Part shown: one piece after another, positions 16,824-25,099 of the stretch
Numbering within the stretch: position 1 is the first letter of the stretch
How the letters are laid out: each line of letters opens with the position of its first letter
Assembly (NCBI RefSeq): GCF_031180965.1
Contig: NZ_JAPSLH010000001.1
Span: 62,001 to 126,000, forward strand
Direction: 5' to 3'
From: Chelativorans sp.
GTDB taxonomy: Bacteria > Pseudomonadota > Alphaproteobacteria > Rhizobiales > Rhizobiaceae
DNA: 64,000 bases
Translations under genes and position numbers: made by a program
Notes under the pieces: model-generated
What the model was told of the DNA's origin: nothing
Database searches by the model: none
Seen by the model: only the letters and a program-made list of their open reading frames with translations

Positions 16824-18410
16824 ATGGCGGATTTTGCTGCGGTTTTGCGTAAGGCCGTTGAAACGCTGAAGGACAATACGCCTGAGGCGCGCACGAAGGT
16901 GTACGAGAAGGCCCGCGCGACCATCGAGGCGAAGCTTGCCGCCGCCTCCCCGCCGCCCCAGGTCGCCGAGCGCCAGCGGGCGCTCTTGGAAGAGGCGATT
17001 GCCAAGGTCGAAGCGGAACACGCGCCTCCTCCGCCGCCGCCTCAGGCCGAGGAGGACGATCTTGAAAATCTCCTCGCAGAGCTGAAATCGGGTAATGTGC
17101 AGAGCGCACCAATGCCGCGCCCCGCCGCCCAGGAAGCTGGTTTCGGCGTGACTGCTGGCGGTTACTCCGCTCCCGCGCCACAGGAAAGCTACGTCGGTCC
17201 GGACGACTTTTCCCGCCGCGATGCCGGGGACGAGGAAGCGCCGCACGGGGCCGATCGATCCTACGGAGATGATATCGACTGGTCCCGCACCACCCAGGCA
17301 TCGGCCGGCGGCCCTGAACACCTGCCGGGAAGCGCCCCGGTCCCCATGCCCGTGCGGCAAGCCCGGCACCGTCGCAGCGGGGGTTTGGTCGCGGCGCTTC
17401 TTCTCCTGGCCGTCGTGGCGGGCAGTGCTGTCGCGGGCTGGTTCTACCGCGACCAGGCGGCGCAATTTGCGGGCTTCGCGAATTTCGACGATCTTGTGGA
17501 CAGGGGTACAGAGCTGGCGCGCGGGGCACCAACGGAAGAGGCCGCACCCGGCGAAGCCGGGGATGAGGTTGCAGCCGCCTCGGCGCCCGCCCAACAGCCG
17601 TCTCCTACCCAGCAGCCTGCCGAGGAGCCGCAGCAACCAACTGCCCCACCAGCGCCTGAAGCGGAGCGCCCGCAGAAATTCACGCAGCGCCTGACCGCCG
17701 ACGGCCAGGAGGTGGACGAGGGCCCCGCGGGCGGCGAGCCGAGCGTGGGCGAGGGCACCTCGGTCGCGCAGGCAACGCCCGGCACCGGCGCTCCCGCAGG
17801 ACAACCGGCCGGAGAGAACGGGACCGCCACGCCCGACGCGGCTCAGCAGAACGTGCCGGTCGGCCAGAAGGCGATGTTCTACGAGGAGCGCACGAGCGCC
17901 GCCAGCGACTATGCAGAAGGCGGCTCGGTCGTCTGGTCGGTCCTGGAGGAGTCGCCCGGCGAGAACCTGCCGCCCGAGCCGGTCATCCAGGCGGAGGCAA
18001 CCATCCCGAAGAAGGGACTGCAGCTGAAGATGACCATTCGCCGCAACGCGGACGAATCGCTGCCGGCAAGTCACATCGTGGAGCTGATTTTCCTCACGCC
18101 CGAGAATTTCACGGAAGGCGGCATCACCAACGTATTGCGGATCAACATGAAGCAGACCGAGCAGGACATCGGCCGGCCGCTGCTTGGCGTGCCGGCTAAG
18201 ATCGCCGACGGCTTCTTCCTGATCGCGCTCAGCGACGATGCCACCGACCAACAGGCCAACGCCACCTTGCTGCGCGGGCAGAACTGGATCGACATCCCGG
18301 TCGTCTACACCTCTGGCCGCCGCGCCTTGATCACGCTGGAGAAGGGCGTGCCTGGCGAGGAGGTGTTCAACCAGGCGCTGGACGGGTGGGCGCGGGCTTC
18401 GAGCGGCTGA
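16824..18410 (+). CDS. Single-span anchored protein of unknown function
   Basis: A 528-residue protein I do not recognise by name. Residues 1-65 look helical and conserved (MADFAAVLRKAVETLKDNTP and on). A Pro-, Asp- and Glu-rich linker follows, with basic RHRR at 181-184. One membrane span lies at about 186-206 (GGLVAALLLLAVVAGSAVAGWF). Another disordered segment rich in Ala, Pro, Gln and Glu runs to about 345. A compact C-terminal domain starts near MFYEERTSAASDYAEGG and shows beta-rich sequence such as LQLKMTIRRNADESLPASHI. A cytoplasmic N-terminus and periplasmic C-domain are likely from the positive-inside rule. It stands alone between purA and rpoH. Confidence 0.85.
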   Translation: MADFAAVLRKAVETLKDNTPEARTKVYEKARATIEAKLAAASPPPQVAERQRALLEEAIAKVEAEHAPPPPPPQAEEDDLENLLAELKSGNVQSAPMPRPAAQEAGFGVTAGGYSAPAPQESYVGPDDFSRRDAGDEEAPHGADRSYGDDIDWSRTTQASAGGPEHLPGSAPVPMPVRQARHRRSGGLVAALLLLAVVAGSAVAGWFYRDQAAQFAGFANFDDLVDRGTELARGAPTEEAAPGEAGDEVAAASAPAQQPSPTQQPAEEPQQPTAPPAPEAERPQKFTQRLTADGQEVDEGPAGGEPSVGEGTSVAQATPGTGAPAGQPAGENGTATPDAAQQNVPVGQKAMFYEERTSAASDYAEGGSVVWSVLEESPGENLPPEPVIQAEATIPKKGLQLKMTIRRNADESLPASHIVELIFLTPENFTEGGITNVLRINMKQTEQDIGRPLLGVPAKIADGFFLIALSDDATDQQANATLLRGQNWIDIPVVYTSGRRALITLEKGVPGEEVFNQALDGWARASSG

Positions 18411-18457
18411 CCTGAGCGTTTAGGGACCCCCGGCGCGCAGCCACCGAGTACAAAGCA

Positions 18458-18487
18458 AAACGCCCTCCGATTGGAGGGCGTTTCGTT
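18458..18487. terminator. Bidirectional terminator between unknown protein gene and rpoH
   Basis: AAACGCCCTCC (18458-18468) pairs perfectly with GGAGGGCGTTT (18473-18483) over the four-base loop GATT. A-rich and T-rich ends on both sides let it serve both converging genes. Confidence 0.9.
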
Positions 18488-18508
18488 TGACGGGCGTCGG
18501 GCCGTGGT

Positions 18509-19429
18509 TCAGACCGGTGCGCTCTGGCTTTCGCCCTGCGCCGCACGAGTGGATTGGGCCTGGCGCTTCGCGGATGCCTTGACCGCTTCCTGCACCTTCT
18601 CGAAGGCGCGTACCTCGATCTGGCGGACGCGCTCGCGGCTGATGTCGAATTCGCCGGAAAGCTCCTCCAGCGTCAGGGGCTCGTCGGAGAGGCGGCGAGC
18701 CTCGAAGATGCGGCGCTCGCGATCGTTGAGCACGTCCATCGCGTCCTCCAGCATGCGCCGGCGCGATTCCAGCTCGTCCTGCTGGACCAGCATCTCTTCC
18801 TGGTTCTCATGCTCGTCGACGAGCCAGTCCTGCCACTCGCCGGATTCACCTTCAGTCGCCCGGATGGGCGCATTGAGCGACGCATCGCCGGAGAGCCGGC
18901 GGTTCATCGAGACGACTTCTTCCTCGCTGACATTGAGCCTGGTGGCGATCTCCGACACCTGGTCGGGGTTGAGATCGCCCTCCTCGAGCGCCTGGATCTT
19001 CCCCTTCACCTTGCGCAGGTTGAAGAACAGCCGCTTCTGGTTGGCCGTGGTGCCCATTTTCACGAGGCTCCACGAGCGCAGGATGTATTCCTGGATGGAC
19101 GCCTTGATCCACCACATGGCATATGTGGCAAGGCGGAAGCCGCGTTCCGGCTCGAATTTCTTGACGGCCTGCATGAGGCCGACATTTCCTTCTGAGATTA
19201 CCTCGCCAATAGGCAGGCCATAGCCGCGATAGCCCATGGCGATCTTCGCCACGAGACGCAGATGGCTGGTGACGAGCTTGTGCGCGGCGTCGGTGTCGCC
19301 ATGCTCGCGATAACGCTTCGCAAGCATGTACTCCTCTTCCGGCTGCAACATGGGGAAGCGGCGGATTTCCTCGAGATACCGGGTAAGACCACCCTCGCCC
19401 GAAACGATGCTCGGCAGTGTCTGGGCCAT
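18509..19429 (-). CDS. rpoH: RNA polymerase heat-shock sigma factor RpoH
   Basis: A 306-residue sigma-32-type factor that directs transcription of heat-shock genes. Region 1.2/2 starts at GGLTRYLEEIRRFPMLQPEEE. Region 2 reads ISEGNVGLMQAVKKFEPERGFRLATYAMWWIKASIQEYIL. The RpoH box is present as NQKRLFFNLRKVK, which separates it from RpoD-type factors. Region 4 has the HTH LTLEELSGEFDISRERVRQIE. Rhizobia often carry two rpoH copies; this one cannot be assigned as rpoH1 or rpoH2 by eye. rluD lies upstream on the same strand, 168 bases away. Confidence 0.96.
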   Translation of the reverse strand: MAQTLPSIVSGEGGLTRYLEEIRRFPMLQPEEEYMLAKRYREHGDTDAAHKLVTSHLRLVAKIAMGYRGYGLPIGEVISEGNVGLMQAVKKFEPERGFRLATYAMWWIKASIQEYILRSWSLVKMGTTANQKRLFFNLRKVKGKIQALEEGDLNPDQVSEIATRLNVSEEEVVSMNRRLSGDASLNAPIRATEGESGEWQDWLVDEHENQEEMLVQQDELESRRRMLEDAMDVLNDRERRIFEARRLSDEPLTLEELSGEFDISRERVRQIEVRAFEKVQEAVKASAKRQAQSTRAAQGESQSAPV

Positions 19430-19597
19430 TCTAGCACCCTCCTTGTCTCAACGCCCCCATGGCGGCGGGCGGACGCGTGGCCGCATCGGCGCGCACCACG
19501 CCATGTCCTATATAGGGGCGAATGCGGAAAAATAAAAGCTTCCTACTCCGGTCAACAAACCGTGAGCACGCTGCCCTGCAGCGATCCGCGTCTTGCC

Positions 19598-20629
19598 TCA
19601 CAAACCGGCGAAGCAGCCCAGGAGTTCCCTCATGTCCCGCGGGATTGGCGCCTCGAAACGCATCACCTTTCCCGTTTCCGGGTGGCGGAACGCAAGCAGC
19701 CGGGCATGCAGCGCCTGGCGCGGAAACCCTGCCACTTTCCCGGCCAGCTCCGGCGGCAGGCGGTTCACCTTTGTTTTGAAAGCCCGGCCATAGGCGGGGT
19801 CGCCCACCAGCGGGTGGCCTATATGGGCCATATGGACACGGATTTGGTGCGTGCGGCCTGTCTCCAGGCGGCATTCGACGAGCGAGGCGATCTGCTCCTC
19901 CGGCCGACCCCGGCCGTAGCGTTCGAGCACGGTAAAATGCGTGACGGCGCGGCGGGCATCGGGACGGTCATGCGGCACCACGGCACGCAATGTCCTGTCC
20001 TGCGCCGAGCGGCCGAGGGCTGCATCGATAGTCCCGGTGCTGCGCGGCGGCACGCCCCATACCAGCGCCACATAGGCCCGCTCCAGATCGCCCGCCTGAC
20101 CGTGGTCGGCGAAGGCTTCAGCCAGAGACCGGTGCGCGTGGTCGGTCTTCGCGACGACCATCACGCCGCTCGTCTCGCGGTCGAGCCGGTGCACGATGCC
20201 GGGCCGGCGCACCCCCCCGATCCCGGAAAGCGTCTCGCCGCAGTGATGGATCAGGGCATTGACCAGCGTGCCGGTCCAGTTGCCGGGCCCGGGATGGACG
20301 ACGAGGCCGGCGGGCTTGTCGATGACGATGAGCGCGTCGTCCTCGTAGAGGATGTCGAGGGGGATGGCTTCGCCGCGCGGCTCCGGCGGCTCCGGTTCCG
20401 GCAGCTCGACCTCGTAACGCTCGCCGGCGGAGACCTTCCGCTTCGGCTCCGTTACCGCCTCACCATTCAGCATCACCCTGCCCTCCCGGATGAGCGTCTG
20501 AACGCGGCTGCGCGAAAGGTCCGGCGCCAGCGCCGCCGCCAGCCACTGGTCGAGCCTTTTCCCCTCGGCATCTTGATCGGCCAGCAGCTCTTTCCATTCG
20601 CCGCCGGCTTCGTTATCAGGGTCGCTCAT
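19598..20629 (-). CDS. rluD: 23S rRNA pseudouridine synthase RluD-like
   Basis: A 343-residue RluA/RluD-family enzyme. An S4 RNA-binding domain lies at residues 24-75 (RLDQWLAAALAPDLSRSRVQ). The catalytic domain carries IVHRLDRETSGVMVVAKT with the catalytic Asp150. RluD modifies U1911, U1915 and U1917 in helix 69 of 23S rRNA in E. coli; the same sites are likely but not proven here. MSDPDNE was chosen as start since the frame further upstream overlaps the divergent gene. It heads a likely rluD-rpoH order, which is common in Rhizobiales. Confidence 0.93.
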   Translation of the reverse strand: MSDPDNEAGGEWKELLADQDAEGKRLDQWLAAALAPDLSRSRVQTLIREGRVMLNGEAVTEPKRKVSAGERYEVELPEPEPPEPRGEAIPLDILYEDDALIVIDKPAGLVVHPGPGNWTGTLVNALIHHCGETLSGIGGVRRPGIVHRLDRETSGVMVVAKTDHAHRSLAEAFADHGQAGDLERAYVALVWGVPPRSTGTIDAALGRSAQDRTLRAVVPHDRPDARRAVTHFTVLERYGRGRPEEQIASLVECRLETGRTHQIRVHMAHIGHPLVGDPAYGRAFKTKVNRLPPELAGKVAGFPRQALHARLLAFRHPETGKVMRFEAPIPRDMRELLGCFAGL

Positions 20630-20657
20630 TTCCAGGCTTTCTGCGATTGGACGATCA

Positions 20658-21062
20658 ATGGCCGGCGCGAACGCATCGCTCGAACCCGACGAGGAGAAGC
20701 CGCTCGACCCGGCGGCGGAGCGTGTGCGCCGCAAGCTCGTCCGCTTCATGGTGGTCAATTTCGGCATTCTCTTCGCCGCGGTTATGGCGGTGGTGCTGGC
20801 GCTTGTCTACAAGTCCATGGCGCCGCAGGCGGGCAGCTCCCCGACGGAGAGCGCCTCCCCCGCTTCCGTGACGCCGACCGGCGAGATGTTATCTGGCGAG
20901 ATCCAGCTGCCTGCCGGATCGACGATCGTCTCGCATTCGGCGGCGGGAAATCGGCTGACACTGCTTGTGGAGCTCCAGGACGGCGGGGAGGAGTTCCATC
21001 TCTACGACATGTCGGAGAAGCGTCTGGTCGGCCGTTTCCCGGTGATGCGCCAAGGCGAATAG
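20658..21062 (+). CDS. Small single-span membrane protein (DUF6476-like)
   Basis: A 134-residue protein with one membrane span at about 31-51 (MVVNFGILFAAVMAVVLALVY). A cytoplasmic charged N-terminus precedes it. The periplasmic domain is predicted to be beta-rich (EIQLPAGSTIVSHSAAGNRL, then a FHLYDMSEKRLVGRFPV ending). The function is unknown; the family label is from memory of the sequence pattern. It starts 28 bases from the divergent rluD and ends one base before the VOC gene, so the two form an operon. Confidence 0.8.
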   Translation: MAGANASLEPDEEKPLDPAAERVRRKLVRFMVVNFGILFAAVMAVVLALVYKSMAPQAGSSPTESASPASVTPTGEMLSGEIQLPAGSTIVSHSAAGNRLTLLVELQDGGEEFHLYDMSEKRLVGRFPVMRQGE

Positions 21063-21063
21063 A

Positions 21064-21471
21064 ATGGCTCACCAGGCCCTCGCGCTTGTGACGGTCATGG
21101 TGCGCGATTATGACGAGGCGATTGCCTGGTATGGGGAAAAGCTCGGCTTCGCCCTGGTGGAGGACACGCCTCTAGGCAGCGGCGGAAAGCGCTGGGTGGT
21201 CATGCGGCCGCAAGGTGGGGCCGGCTGTTCTCTGCTCCTTGCCAGGGCGGACGGGGCGCGGCAGGAGGCGGCGGTCGGCAATCAGACCGGCGATCGTGTC
21301 TTTCTGTTTCTTCACACCCAGGATTTCTGGCGTGACTACGCCGCCATGCGCGCTGCCGGGGTCGCTTTCCGCGAGGAGCCGCGCCATGAGACCTACGGCA
21401 CGGTCGCGGTATTTGCTGATCTTTACGGCAACCTTTGGGATCTCCTGCAGCCGGCTGGCGGCAATCGTTGA
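21064..21471 (+). CDS. VOC-family protein (glyoxalase/extradiol dioxygenase fold)
   Basis: A 135-residue VOC protein with paired beta-alpha-beta-beta-beta units. The first unit reads LALVTVMVRDYDEAIAWYGEKLGF; the second ends EPRHETYGTVAVFADLYGNLWDLLQP, where the last Glu/Asp positions are typical metal ligands. Members include glyoxalases, fosfomycin-resistance enzymes and ring-cleaving dioxygenases; this one is closest to generic glyoxalase-like proteins with no set substrate. It begins one base after the preceding stop codon, so translation is probably coupled. tRNA-Glu follows. Confidence 0.88.
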   Translation: MAHQALALVTVMVRDYDEAIAWYGEKLGFALVEDTPLGSGGKRWVVMRPQGGAGCSLLLARADGARQEAAVGNQTGDRVFLFLHTQDFWRDYAAMRAAGVAFREEPRHETYGTVAVFADLYGNLWDLLQPAGGNR

Positions 21472-21530
21472 CTTTATGATCGAGGCTGTTGCAATTCCGT
21501 CTGATCGCGACTATATCGCGGCTTCCGCGC

Positions 21531-21606
21531 GCTCCCATCGTCTAGCGGTCTAGGACGCCGCCCTCTCACGGCGGAAACAGGGGTTCGATTCCCCTTGGGA
21601 GTGCCA
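21531..21606 (+). tRNA. tRNA-Glu (anticodon CTC)
   Basis: A 76-base cloverleaf with encoded CCA. The acceptor arm is GCTCCCA pairing with TGGGAGT. The anticodon stem CCGCC/GGCGG encloses loop CTCTCAC with anticodon CTC at 21565-21567, which reads GAG. The T arm is GGGGTTCGATTCCCC. Confidence 0.96.
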
Positions 21607-21621
21607 GCAAAATCATACATC

Positions 21622-23640
21622 CTAATTTCCCGATTCGGCCTCCAGCCAGCGCACGTCTTCCGGCGACAGGTTGATGTCGAGTGCGCGCAAGCTGTCGTCG
21701 AGCTCGGCCATCGTGCGCGGGCCGATGAGCGGCACGACGGGGAAGGGCTGCGACAGCACGTAAGCAAGCGCCACATGGATCGGCCTGCAGCCGAGCCTCT
21801 CGGCCATTTCCACGGCGCGGTCCCTGCGCTCGAAGTTCTTGTCAGAATACCAGACCCGCACGAGTTCCTTGTTATCGCGCTTGTCGCGGCCGGCGCGCTC
21901 GGTGAAGAAGCCGCGGCCCTGGCTGGACCAGGCGAAATTGGTGACCTGCCGCTCCTCGAGCCATGCCCTCCACGCCTCGTCCAAGGCGGCCACGCAGCCT
22001 GCCCAGATCGGGTCGAGCATTTCGGCAAGCGAGAAGTTGTTGGAGAGCGCCATGGGCGGCGTCTTGCCCGTGCGCTGCGCATACTCGATCGCCGCATCCA
22101 TGCGTTCGCGCGTCCAGTTTGAGCCGCCGAAGGGGCCGCGGATGCGGCCCGCCTTCACCTCGGCATCCATTGCATCGACGAACTCGTCCACCGGCACGTC
22201 CGGGTTGTCGCGATGCATGAAATAGACGTCGACATGATCGGTTTTGAGGCGCTCGAGCGACTCGGTGAGCTGTCGGCCGATGACCTCCGGATAGGTGAGG
22301 GGGGAGTGCGCTCCCTTGCCGATCAGGACCACCTCGTCGCGTACGCCGCGGCTTTCCACCCAGCCGCCGAAGACGCGCTCGCAGCGGCCCGAATGATAGA
22401 TCCAGGCAGTGTCGAAAGCATTGCCACCCTTTTCAAAGAAGGCGTCAAGCAGCGGAGCGGCGGCTGCGAAGGTCGGAAAATCCTCAAAGCCGAGCGCAAC
22501 CTGCGAGATCGGCTTCTTCAGGCCCGCGATCATACGGGTGCCGATGATCTCGGAGCGCCTCTCAAGCTTCTCGCCTTTGAGGGTGCGGGTGCGCAGCGCC
22601 GGTTTCTCGATCTCGTATTCCAGGCCCGCTGCCGCCCGCCACTTGTCCAGGACCTTCAGATTGCCGAGCGTATCGTCCCAGGTCATGCCGGGCGGCGAAA
22701 ACTCCTGCCGCCCCGCACGAATCGCCTCCGCCGCCGCATCGGCCTCGAAGGAATAAAGATGCCGCGGCTCCTCCACCGCCACGGTCTCGCGCGCGCCGTC
22801 TGCCTTGACGATCTCGATCCGGCCGGTCCCGCCCTGCCGCCCGGACGCGAACCAGAAATCCGCGACTTCGATGCGGCCGTTGGTGCCGTAGATGCGCAGC
22901 ACATTGTCCTGCTGCAGGGATACGGAGCAGGAGACCTCGGCGATGATGCCGCCCGGGAACTGGAGGATGGCCGATGCCCATTCATCCACACCGGATTGCC
23001 CAAGATGCGCCGCGCCCATCACCTTGTCCGGCTCGGCGAAGGCTTTCCCCTGGACAGATCCCGCAATCAGCCGCGCCATCGAAACGGGATAGCCGCCGAC
23101 ATCCAGGATGCCGCCGCCCGCCAGGTGGTTGGCATAGAGCCGGTGCTCGGGATCGAAGCGCGGCATGGCGAAGCCAAAGCCCGACTTGATCATCCGCACC
23201 TCGCCGATCACACCCTCGCGAATGAGCTCGGCAAGCCGGATCGTCTGCGGGTGCAGGCGATACATATAGCCTTCGCCGATGAAAGTGCCCGCCTTGCGCG
23301 CTGCATGGATGATGGCATCCGCCTCGAAGGCCGTGAGCCCCATCGGCTTTTCCACGATCACGTGCTTGCCGGCTTCGGCCGCCTTGATCGCCCATTCGGC
23401 ATGGCTCGGGTGCGGAGTCGCGATATAGACGGCGTCGATATCGGGATCCGCCAGCAGTGCCTCGTAGCCGTGATGTACACGCGCTCCGGGGAAGTGCTCG
23501 GCGAGGGCCGGGTTGCCGGGATTGCGCGTGCCAATCGCCATAAGTTGACCGGTTCGCGTGTCGGCGAGGCCGGAAGCGAAGGCTCTGGCAATTGTGCCCG
23601 GCCCGATGATGCCCCAGCGCAGATGGAAGGCGGCTGTCAT
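21622..23640 (-). CDS. Fusion of Gfo/Idh/MocA oxidoreductase and aldo/keto reductase
   Basis: One 672-residue frame joins two NAD(P)-dependent enzymes. The N-terminal half (about 1-330) is a Gfo/Idh/MocA dehydrogenase: Rossmann start LRWGIIGPGTIARAFASGL and the catalytic EKPMG at 97-101 (Lys98). The C-terminal half (about 350-672) is an aldo/keto reductase with all four catalytic residues in context: FDTAWIYHSGRCERVFG (Asp, Tyr), LIGKGAHSP (Lys) and VYFMHRDNPD (His). No stop or break separates them. The pair could oxidise and then reduce a sugar or inositol intermediate on one chain; the substrate is unknown. It diverges from an AraC regulator. Confidence 0.9.
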   Translation of the reverse strand: MTAAFHLRWGIIGPGTIARAFASGLADTRTGQLMAIGTRNPGNPALAEHFPGARVHHGYEALLADPDIDAVYIATPHPSHAEWAIKAAEAGKHVIVEKPMGLTAFEADAIIHAARKAGTFIGEGYMYRLHPQTIRLAELIREGVIGEVRMIKSGFGFAMPRFDPEHRLYANHLAGGGILDVGGYPVSMARLIAGSVQGKAFAEPDKVMGAAHLGQSGVDEWASAILQFPGGIIAEVSCSVSLQQDNVLRIYGTNGRIEVADFWFASGRQGGTGRIEIVKADGARETVAVEEPRHLYSFEADAAAEAIRAGRQEFSPPGMTWDDTLGNLKVLDKWRAAAGLEYEIEKPALRTRTLKGEKLERRSEIIGTRMIAGLKKPISQVALGFEDFPTFAAAAPLLDAFFEKGGNAFDTAWIYHSGRCERVFGGWVESRGVRDEVVLIGKGAHSPLTYPEVIGRQLTESLERLKTDHVDVYFMHRDNPDVPVDEFVDAMDAEVKAGRIRGPFGGSNWTRERMDAAIEYAQRTGKTPPMALSNNFSLAEMLDPIWAGCVAALDEAWRAWLEERQVTNFAWSSQGRGFFTERAGRDKRDNKELVRVWYSDKNFERRDRAVEMAERLGCRPIHVALAYVLSQPFPVVPLIGPRTMAELDDSLRALDINLSPEDVRWLEAESGN

Positions 23641-23840
23641 TTTCAAATCTCTTTCTGTTGTTTGCTGTCGTTGACCGTCTCGATCGAAGAGATTGGCCGG
23701 TCGGCCAGAATGGAGATGGCAAGCGCGGTGAGGGCGCCTTCCGAGCGGCGCTGCTCGCGTCCACGACGATCTGCTCGCGCGCATTGGCGGTAGCGTAACC
23801 CCGACTGGCCAGCCGAGCTGCTCGACCGCATCGATCCTTA
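23641..23840 (-). pseudogene. Possible frameshifted remnant upstream of the oxidoreductase fusion
   Basis: On the minus strand the last 32 codons before the fusion gene read GALTALAISILADRPISSIE followed by TVNDSKQQKEI and a TGA, with codon use like a real gene. Just upstream another frame reads AREQIVVDASSA and a third DAVEQLGWPVGV. This looks like a protein tail broken by frameshifts, but I do not recognise the family with certainty (it has the flavour of a sugar-regulator or kinase tail). The rest of the gap up to the AraC gene holds no feature I can support. Confidence 0.3.
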
Positions 23841-23963
23841 AGTCAGCGCGAGAGAGAACAACTGCATCGCATGGCCATGAAGGTCCTCCCTTTCCTGTTG
23901 CTCCGATTCAGAGGCTAGATTACCGTTCTTCGGGCCAGCGTCTTGCGTGATGGGAAGGCGAAC

Positions 23964-24896
23964 TTGTCCGATGGTAAGAATCCGGGAAAGCGTTACTGGG
24001 ACCCGCTGAAGAGCACGGTCGAGAGGGTTCCCAATACCCTGGTCGTCAGCCATATGCAGCCGGGTATCATGCCGGTGGCGCACTGGCACGCGCAGGTCGA
24101 GATCAACTACGTCTTCCGCGGGACCGTCGACTACGAGATGCACGGCCACCCCGTGCATCTGGAAGAGGGTGATCTCTGCATCTTCTGGGGCGGCCTGCCG
24201 CACCGGGTGGTCGACACGTCGGAGGATCCGTTCTACGTGGCCATCCACCTGCCGCTCATCCATTTTTTCCGCCTGCAGCTGCCGCCGGACATCCAGCAGC
24301 GGCTGATGCGTGGGGCCGCGCTGGTGACCGGCCGGCCGGATCCGGGGGATGCCACGAGTTTCGCGCGCTGGTCGGCCTATATGCAGTCCGGCGAGGCGTC
24401 TCGCGTGAACCATGCCCTCGAGGAGCTTTTGCTGCGCGTCGAACGCATCCGGTTCGATCCTTACCGGCTCGTGGAAGCGGACGACCTGCCTGCCACCCGC
24501 CCGGAAGCGACGGACCAGCAAAGTTTCCAGAATATCGGGCGCATCTGTGCCTTCGTGGTGGAGAACTTCCGGCATCAGATCGATTGCGCGGACATCGCGG
24601 TCTTCGCGGACATCCATCCGAAATACGCGATGAACGTATTCAAGAAATCGACCGGCATGACGCTCAACGAATATGTGAGCCTGCTGCGGCTCTCCTATGC
24701 GCAGGCCCTTCTGATGCAGGACGACGCGAAGGTGCTGCAGGTGGCGATGGACAGCGGCTTCGGGTCGCTCTCGGCCTTCAACAAGACCTTCCGCAAGATC
24801 GCCGGCATGAGTCCTTCTGAGTTCCGCCGCGGCGCGCGCCTGCGGCCGCTCTCCACCGCCGAAATCGGCAGGGCGGAGCACGGTTCCCCGCATTGA
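23964..24896 (+). CDS. AraC-family transcriptional regulator
   Basis: A regulator of about 310 residues with an N-terminal cupin sensor (HWHAQVEINYVFRGTVDYEM, then LEEGDLCIFWGGLPH) and a C-terminal double HTH (IAVFADIHPKYAMNVFKKST, then VLQVAMDSGFGSLSAFNKTF). No ATG fits. TTG 23964 was chosen because GGAAGG lies about seven bases before it; TTG 23943 has no ribosome site. It diverges from the oxidoreductase fusion, so it probably responds to the sugar-like substrate of that enzyme and controls its transcription; this is inference from position. Confidence 0.85.
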   Translation: MSDGKNPGKRYWDPLKSTVERVPNTLVVSHMQPGIMPVAHWHAQVEINYVFRGTVDYEMHGHPVHLEEGDLCIFWGGLPHRVVDTSEDPFYVAIHLPLIHFFRLQLPPDIQQRLMRGAALVTGRPDPGDATSFARWSAYMQSGEASRVNHALEELLLRVERIRFDPYRLVEADDLPATRPEATDQQSFQNIGRICAFVVENFRHQIDCADIAVFADIHPKYAMNVFKKSTGMTLNEYVSLLRLSYAQALLMQDDAKVLQVAMDSGFGSLSAFNKTFRKIAGMSPSEFRRGARLRPLSTAEIGRAEHGSPH

Positions 24897-25019
24897 CCTT
24901 GCTCATTCCATTTCCCAGCAGCTGCTCCCCGGCGAAAGCGGCACGTGATGGGCATGGGTACGGATACAGCCCTCACGGATTGCCCGGCCATACGGGGATA
25001 GCGCCGTCGCGGGAAAAAG

Positions 25020-25031
25020 ATGCTTAAGCAT
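25020..25031. promoter_or_regulatory. Perfect 12-base palindrome upstream of receptor-like channel gene
   Basis: ATGCTTAAGCAT is self-complementary and lies 69 bases before the ATG of the channel-like gene. It could be an operator. No known regulator is matched. Confidence 0.3.
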
Positions 25032-25099
25032 TTGGCCCTAGGTTGACCACCTCAACTGACGGCGGAGAGGCCGCCGGAACAGGCGCTGGATGGTTCCCG

